Assembly (NCBI GenBank): GCA_008692225.1
Contig: VICG01000008.1
Span: 62,001 to 126,000, forward strand
Direction of reading: 5' to 3'
Length of the DNA: 64,000 bases
From: Monilinia fructicola
Taxonomy: Eukaryota; Ascomycota; Leotiomycetes; Helotiales; Sclerotiniaceae
Shown: positions 59,904 through 64,000 of the stretch, in pieces
How positions within the stretch are numbered: position 1 is the first letter of the stretch
Layout of the letters: every line of letters starts with the position of its first letter
Made by a program: the position numbers and the translations under genes
The notes under the pieces: generated by a model
What the model was told of the DNA's origin: nothing
Database searches by the model: none
What the model saw: the letters and a program-made list of their open reading frames with translations, nothing else

Positions 59904-62900
59904 ATGTCTCTTTTTCGATACATTGCTCACCTACCATACGCAATCTTCAATCCAACCATGTTCGGTCGTTTGTTAGGTCGTACAAGTTCTCCTCCAAAGT
60001 CTCTTGGAGCTCCTCTCTCTCGCACAACCACTTCGACATCGGTTGGAGAAGATTCACAAACATCTGCTGAGAGAGATGCTCGGGATAAGGAAATCGTGGA
60101 GCAAGCTGTCGAAGAGGCTGTGAAGAAAGCTTTGAATAGTGAAGCTTTCACCAGCGCTATCGCTGCTTCTTTAGTCTCGCAGATTAAGCCTACGTTCGAA
60201 TCCTCAATCAGTTCTATTCCTACCGCCATTCAAAATGTTTCTCTCAACGTTGATGCTGTCGACACGAAACTCACGGCTACCACGACCGACCTTACTCAAC
60301 GCATCGATGATACCAAGGCGGAGACTGCAGCCAAACTAGCTGCCATCGAAGAAGCTATTGCCAAGATTACATCTTCGTTGCAGGGATTGGGTGAGAAATC
60401 TTCTTCTTCGGATACCTCGGTTTTGGACGCACATACTACAAAGTTGGATGGAATTGCTACAGAGGTTGCTGCTCTTAAGAGTACTACACATGAGGAAGCA
60501 TTCAACCAAATTACATCCGACCTTGCTACCATCAAGAGTGATGTTTGCTGCTATCAAGGCATCCGACTCCACTGCCACTTCCAAGGATATTCTATCGGCT
60601 GTTAACTCTTCCAATGAGTCTCACGCTTCCCATGCTGCAGCTTTGAATGAAATCAAGTCTGCTGCTGAAGCTCATGCTTCAACCCTGGGCGAGATTAAAT
60701 CTACTCCTGCTCCTACCCAAACCGACGTTTCTGGTATCGAAGCTTCTATCAAGGATATTGCTGCTTCCATTCAAGAAATTAAGTCTGCTCCAGCACCTTC
60801 TACTGTTGATATCTCTGGCATTGAATCATCCGTCAAGGAGATTCTCTCCACTTTGGGTGAAGTTAAGGAAACTGTTTCTGCTCCAGCCGCTACTGTTGAA
60901 AAGACTGATATCTCTGGATTGGAAGCTTCTATCAAGGACATCTCTGCTACCGTCAATGAGATCAAGTCCACTCCAGCTCCAGCCCATGAAAGCGTTGACC
61001 TTTCTCCAATTGATGCTCAACTCAAGGAGGTTGCTTCTACTGTTGCCGCTATCAAGGAATCTACCTCTGCACCAGCCGCTACTGCTGAACCAACTGACAT
61101 CTCTGGATTGGAATCATCTGTCAAGGAAATTATTGCAACTCTCGAGGAAATTAAGAATTCTACTAGTGCCGCTCCAAAGGAAGTTGACTTCTCTCCAATC
61201 ACCTCTACTCTCGATTCCCACAAGAGCACCCTTGAGGAAATTAAGGCTTCCGCTCCTGCACCAGTTGACCTTTCCGCTCTTGAATCCTCAGTCGCTGATA
61301 TTAAGGCTGCCCTCGAATCCCACTCCGGTACTCTTAACGAGATTAAGTCAGTTCCAGCACCAGAAAAGGCTGACCTTTCCACTATTGAGAATTCTGTCAA
61401 GGAGATTAAAGACAATTGTTGAGGAAATCAAGGCCAAGGAAGCACCAGCTGTTGAGAAGGTCGATTTAACTCAGGTCGAGTCTTCCATTGAATCCATCAA
61501 GGCAACCGTCGAGGAAATCAAGACCAAGGAGACACCAACTGCTGAAAAGGTTGATTTGAGCCAGATCGAGTCTTCAATCGAGTCCATCAAGGCAACCGTA
61601 GAGGAAATCAAGGCCAAGGAAGCACCATCCGCTGAAAAGGTCGATTTGAGTGCTATCGAATCATCAATCGAATCCATCAAGGCAACTGTCGAGGAACTTA
61701 AGAATAAGGATGCACCAGCTGCTGAGAAGATTGATTTGAGCGCTATCGAATCATCAATTGCTGCAGTTAAGAGCACTGTTGACGAGATCAAGGCTAAAGA
61801 ATCACCAGTTCCAGAATCTGTTGATTTGAGCAAGATTGAGTCTTCTATTGAGGCTGTCAAGGCTACTGTTGAGGAAATCAAGGCCAAGGAGGTACCTACT
61901 GCTGAGAAGGTTGATTTGACAGTGATTGAGGCATCAATCGCTTCAGTTAAGAGTACCGTTGATGAAATTAAAGCCGCCCCAGCTCCAGAGCAAAAGACCG
62001 TTGACCTTTCCAACATTGAGTCTTCGATCGCAGCTGTCAAGGCTACTGTTGATGAGATTAAGGCTACCCCAGCTCCAGAGCACAAAGATGTTGATCTCTT
62101 CCAACATTGAATCATCCATTGCAGCTATTAAGGCTACTGTTGACGAAATCAAGGTCAAGGAGGCACCAGCTTCTGAAAAGGTTGATTTAAGTGCAATTGA
62201 GGCATCTATTGCTTCAGTCAAAACTACCGTTGATGAGATTAAGGATACTCCAGCTCCATCCCACGAAGCTGTCGATCTCTCTAACATCGAATCATCTATC
62301 GCTGCCGTAAAGGCATCCGTTGATGAAATCAAATCTACACCAGCACCAGAGAAGACTGATCTCAGCTCAATTGAGTCATCAATCTCTGAAATTAAGGCTG
62401 CTATTGAACAAGTCAAGGCTTCATCTGCACCTGAAAAGGTTGACCTCTCCAACATCGAATCCTCAATTGCCTCCGTCAAGACAACCGTCGATGAGATCAA
62501 ATCCACCCCTGCTCCATCATTCAAGGAAACCGACATCTCCGGCCTTGAATCTTCCGTCAAGGAAATCATTACAAGCATATCTGCTCAAGATGGGGTTTTG
62601 ACTGAAATCAAGACTACAACCGAGAAATTCGATACCAAGGAGGTTTTGACTAAGGTTGAATTGATCGCTCAAGAGGGTGTCTTCTTAAATGAGAAGGAGT
62701 TGGTCAAATCAAGGATAGTGTTAAAGTTATTGATTTGAAGTCACCAGCAACTCCAACATCTCCAAACTCTCCAAATTCCCCATCAACACCAACAACAACA
62801 CCATCATCCCCAGCATCTGGAGCTTCTCCATCTAAATCCAGCAAGAAGAGAAAGAAGAAGGCTGCCGCTGCTGCCGCTGCCGCTGCCGCAGCAGCAGCTG

Positions 62901-62926
62901 AGACTGAGGCTCAACCCACGGCTTAA
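59904..62926 (+). CDS. Large tandem-repeat protein with about 21 units of roughly 30 residues, frame-broken at four places
   Basis: Function unknown. ATG 59904 (a second ATG at 59958 begins MFGRLLGRTSS and is an alternative start). The N-terminal about 250 residues are Ala/Glu/Lys/Thr-rich. From about 60706 to 62560 run units of the form VDLSxIESSIxxVKxTVxEI followed by a Pro-Ala-Glu-Lys linker. The pattern suits short amphipathic helices or segmented coiled coil. The C-terminus is TPTSPNSPNSP, then KSSKKRKKK (a possible nuclear signal or basic tail), then a run of about 13 Ala. No signal peptide or TM helix. Breaks: one extra T at 60543-60545, one extra A at 61408-61410, one extra T at 62099-62100, one base missing near 62701. 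Corrected length about 1006 residues. The repeats continue in register across each break, so these look like sequence errors. Confidence 0.85.
60706..62560 (+). repeat. Coding tandem array, about 90-bp period
   Basis: VDLS-type units recur at 61460, 61550, 61640, 61730, 61820 and 61910, exactly 90 bp apart, and with periods from about 81 to 100 bp elsewhere. The 61430-61940 block is the most uniform at DNA level (GAGGAAATCAAG, GCCAAGGAAGCACC recur), which suggests recent expansion or homogenisation there. Confidence 0.9.
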
Positions 62927-64000
62927 ATATTTCCTGCAAAACCTCCAAGTGACTGAATGAGTTGAATGTTCATGTTAGGGGGAATATAAATAATATAAAA
63001 TTGGTGGAGGGAAGATTGAGTTGATGGTTATTATTGACGTCTACGAAACTGGACATATGACAACAATATGGAGGAGCTAATAATGATGATGGATGGGGGG
63101 AATAGTCTTCCAGATGTCAAATGGTTACCCAAACTTTGTATACATGTCATCTTTTAAGCATTCCCATTTGTACTTGCTTTCACTTTGGCCTGCAAGTTTT
63201 TGCTTTGTTGCATTGCATACAAGCAAGCATTATACCCCTCTTCTTCTTTCTGGCGATGCAGATTGAGTATGTATGTATCGAGATGTGAGATGAGATTGGG
63301 GGTTTATGATTTATGATGATGGTGGAGGATAGTAGTTAGTGAGTGGTGAAGGAAGGAAATTACAAACATATGGTTTCTCTCTTACCTTGATTTCATTTTC
63401 ATTCGGTGTTTGTCATTTGAACTTGTGAAATTTGTGACACTTGTTTGTGAGACTCATCTGTGACACTCATCAAATTGTGGAAAAAGTCTTGTTTTATATC
63501 CACAAATCCTTCATCTACATCTTAAACTTCTTTCCTTGCCCTTTCACCCCTCCCTTCATTCTTCAATCCAATTCATCAAGGTCATAAGAAATGGAGATCA
63601 ATTGATCGGGGCGGTATAGAAGTTTTATACATGGTGGAATGGATGAATGAATAAGTGAATGAATGAATATTCTCGAACGTGAGTTAGTTATGCTCGAGTA
63701 AATAGGTTGGTTATATATGGTTGGTTGGTTGGTTGGTTGGTTGGTTGGTTGGCTTTAACTGTATTTGAATTGATGAATAGATGAATGGATTATTACTCTT
63801 TCTTTCTTTCCTCCTTTCTTTCTCTGTTTTTTTGTTTGTTTCTTTTTCCCCTTTTTCTCCTTTCTTTTCGGGGGTTTGTTTATATAGTTTTGGCTGATTT
63901 GTTGGTTGGTTGGTTGGTGGGTAGATGATAGACGGGTGGGTATAGAAGTAGGTAGGTAGTAAGTAGTATATATGAGATATGTCGTTTCTTTTTTTTCTTC
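62927..64000. other. 3' flank of the tandem-repeat gene, no gene seen
   Basis: About 1.07 kb to the window edge, with TTGG tracts, T-rich runs and no supported coding sequence. Confidence 0.6.
63719..63752. repeat. (TTGG)n tetranucleotide tract
   Basis: Eight or so TTGG units; a second short TTGG tract occurs near 63901. Confidence 0.95.

Noticed and set aside
60647..62110. 487-codon plus-strand ORF beginning in Leu/Pro-rich sequence
   Set aside because: Its first about 255 codons are the wrong frame of the repeat; it enters the true frame only because of the one-base shift at 61408-61410.
61471..62115. 214-codon minus-strand ORF opposite the repeat protein (and similar ORFs at 61017-61415 and 61943-62578)
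   Set aside because: It mirrors the plus-strand repeat; Ser/Thr/Ile-rich antisense translation of the same array with no own motif.
1..64000. CRISPR arrays, tRNA or rRNA genes, bacterial operons
   Set aside because: None seen. Tandem arrays have no spacers, and gene structure is eukaryotic.

Overview
The window reads as a filamentous ascomycete chromosome segment, most likely a leotiomycete close to Botrytis/Sclerotinia. The evidence is short introns (about 46-75 nt) with GTAAGT/GTATGT-type donors, fungal housekeeping genes (a PBS2-type MAPKK, PAN3, a UBX2-type UAS/UBX protein, choline kinase), fungal-only families (HET, DUF4246, wax-synthase-like), many simple repeats, and A+T-rich repeat islands that look RIP-mutated. 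The genus is inference.

Layout. 3-890: 3' part of a Cys/His-rich (MYND-like) protein. 891-4991: gene-free, with a 9-bp minisatellite. 4992-7518 (-): choline kinase. 7.5-9.5 kb: low-complexity repeats. 9.48-11.03 kb: decayed MFS transporter. 12.6-14.5 kb (+): secreted type-B carboxylesterase. 16.35-19.1 kb: A+T-rich island with two copies of a long-inverted-repeat element around about 490 bp of (AAAAT)n. 21.3-22.6 kb (+): wax-synthase-like membrane acyltransferase. 23.3-25.25 kb (-): PBS2/OS-5-type MAPKK. 25.3-32.7 kb: gene-poor, with one short MITE and a cluster of TACGGAGTA motifs. 32.75-34.5 kb (+): PIN-like/auxin-efflux-type carrier. 34.95-36.2 kb: nested MITE cluster. 36.9-39.4 kb (+): HET-domain gene. 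41.35-43.7 kb (-): DUF4246 gene. 44.55-48.04 kb (-): PAN3. 48.9-50.5 kb (+): UBX2-like. 50.5-56.7 kb: gene-poor, with an ankyrin remnant. 56.7-57.45 kb: a third inverted-repeat element. 59.9-62.9 kb (+): about 1000-residue protein with about 21 tandem units of roughly 30 residues.

The genes do not form a pathway or cluster; they look like ordinary fungal housekeeping and accessory genes separated by repeat-rich spacers. Three multi-exon or long genes (PAN3, the carrier, UBX2) read cleanly. Seven others (choline kinase, carboxylesterase, wax synthase, PBS2, HET, DUF4246, the repeat protein) are each broken by single-base gains or losses, mostly in short homopolymers. Because an otherwise conserved signalling kinase is among them, the best single explanation is residual assembly/base-calling error, although some genes may be true pseudogenes.

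The most unusual items are three families of inverted-repeat elements, the tandem-repeat protein, and an 807-nt in-frame cassette inside PAN3 between its zinc finger and its PAM2 motif.
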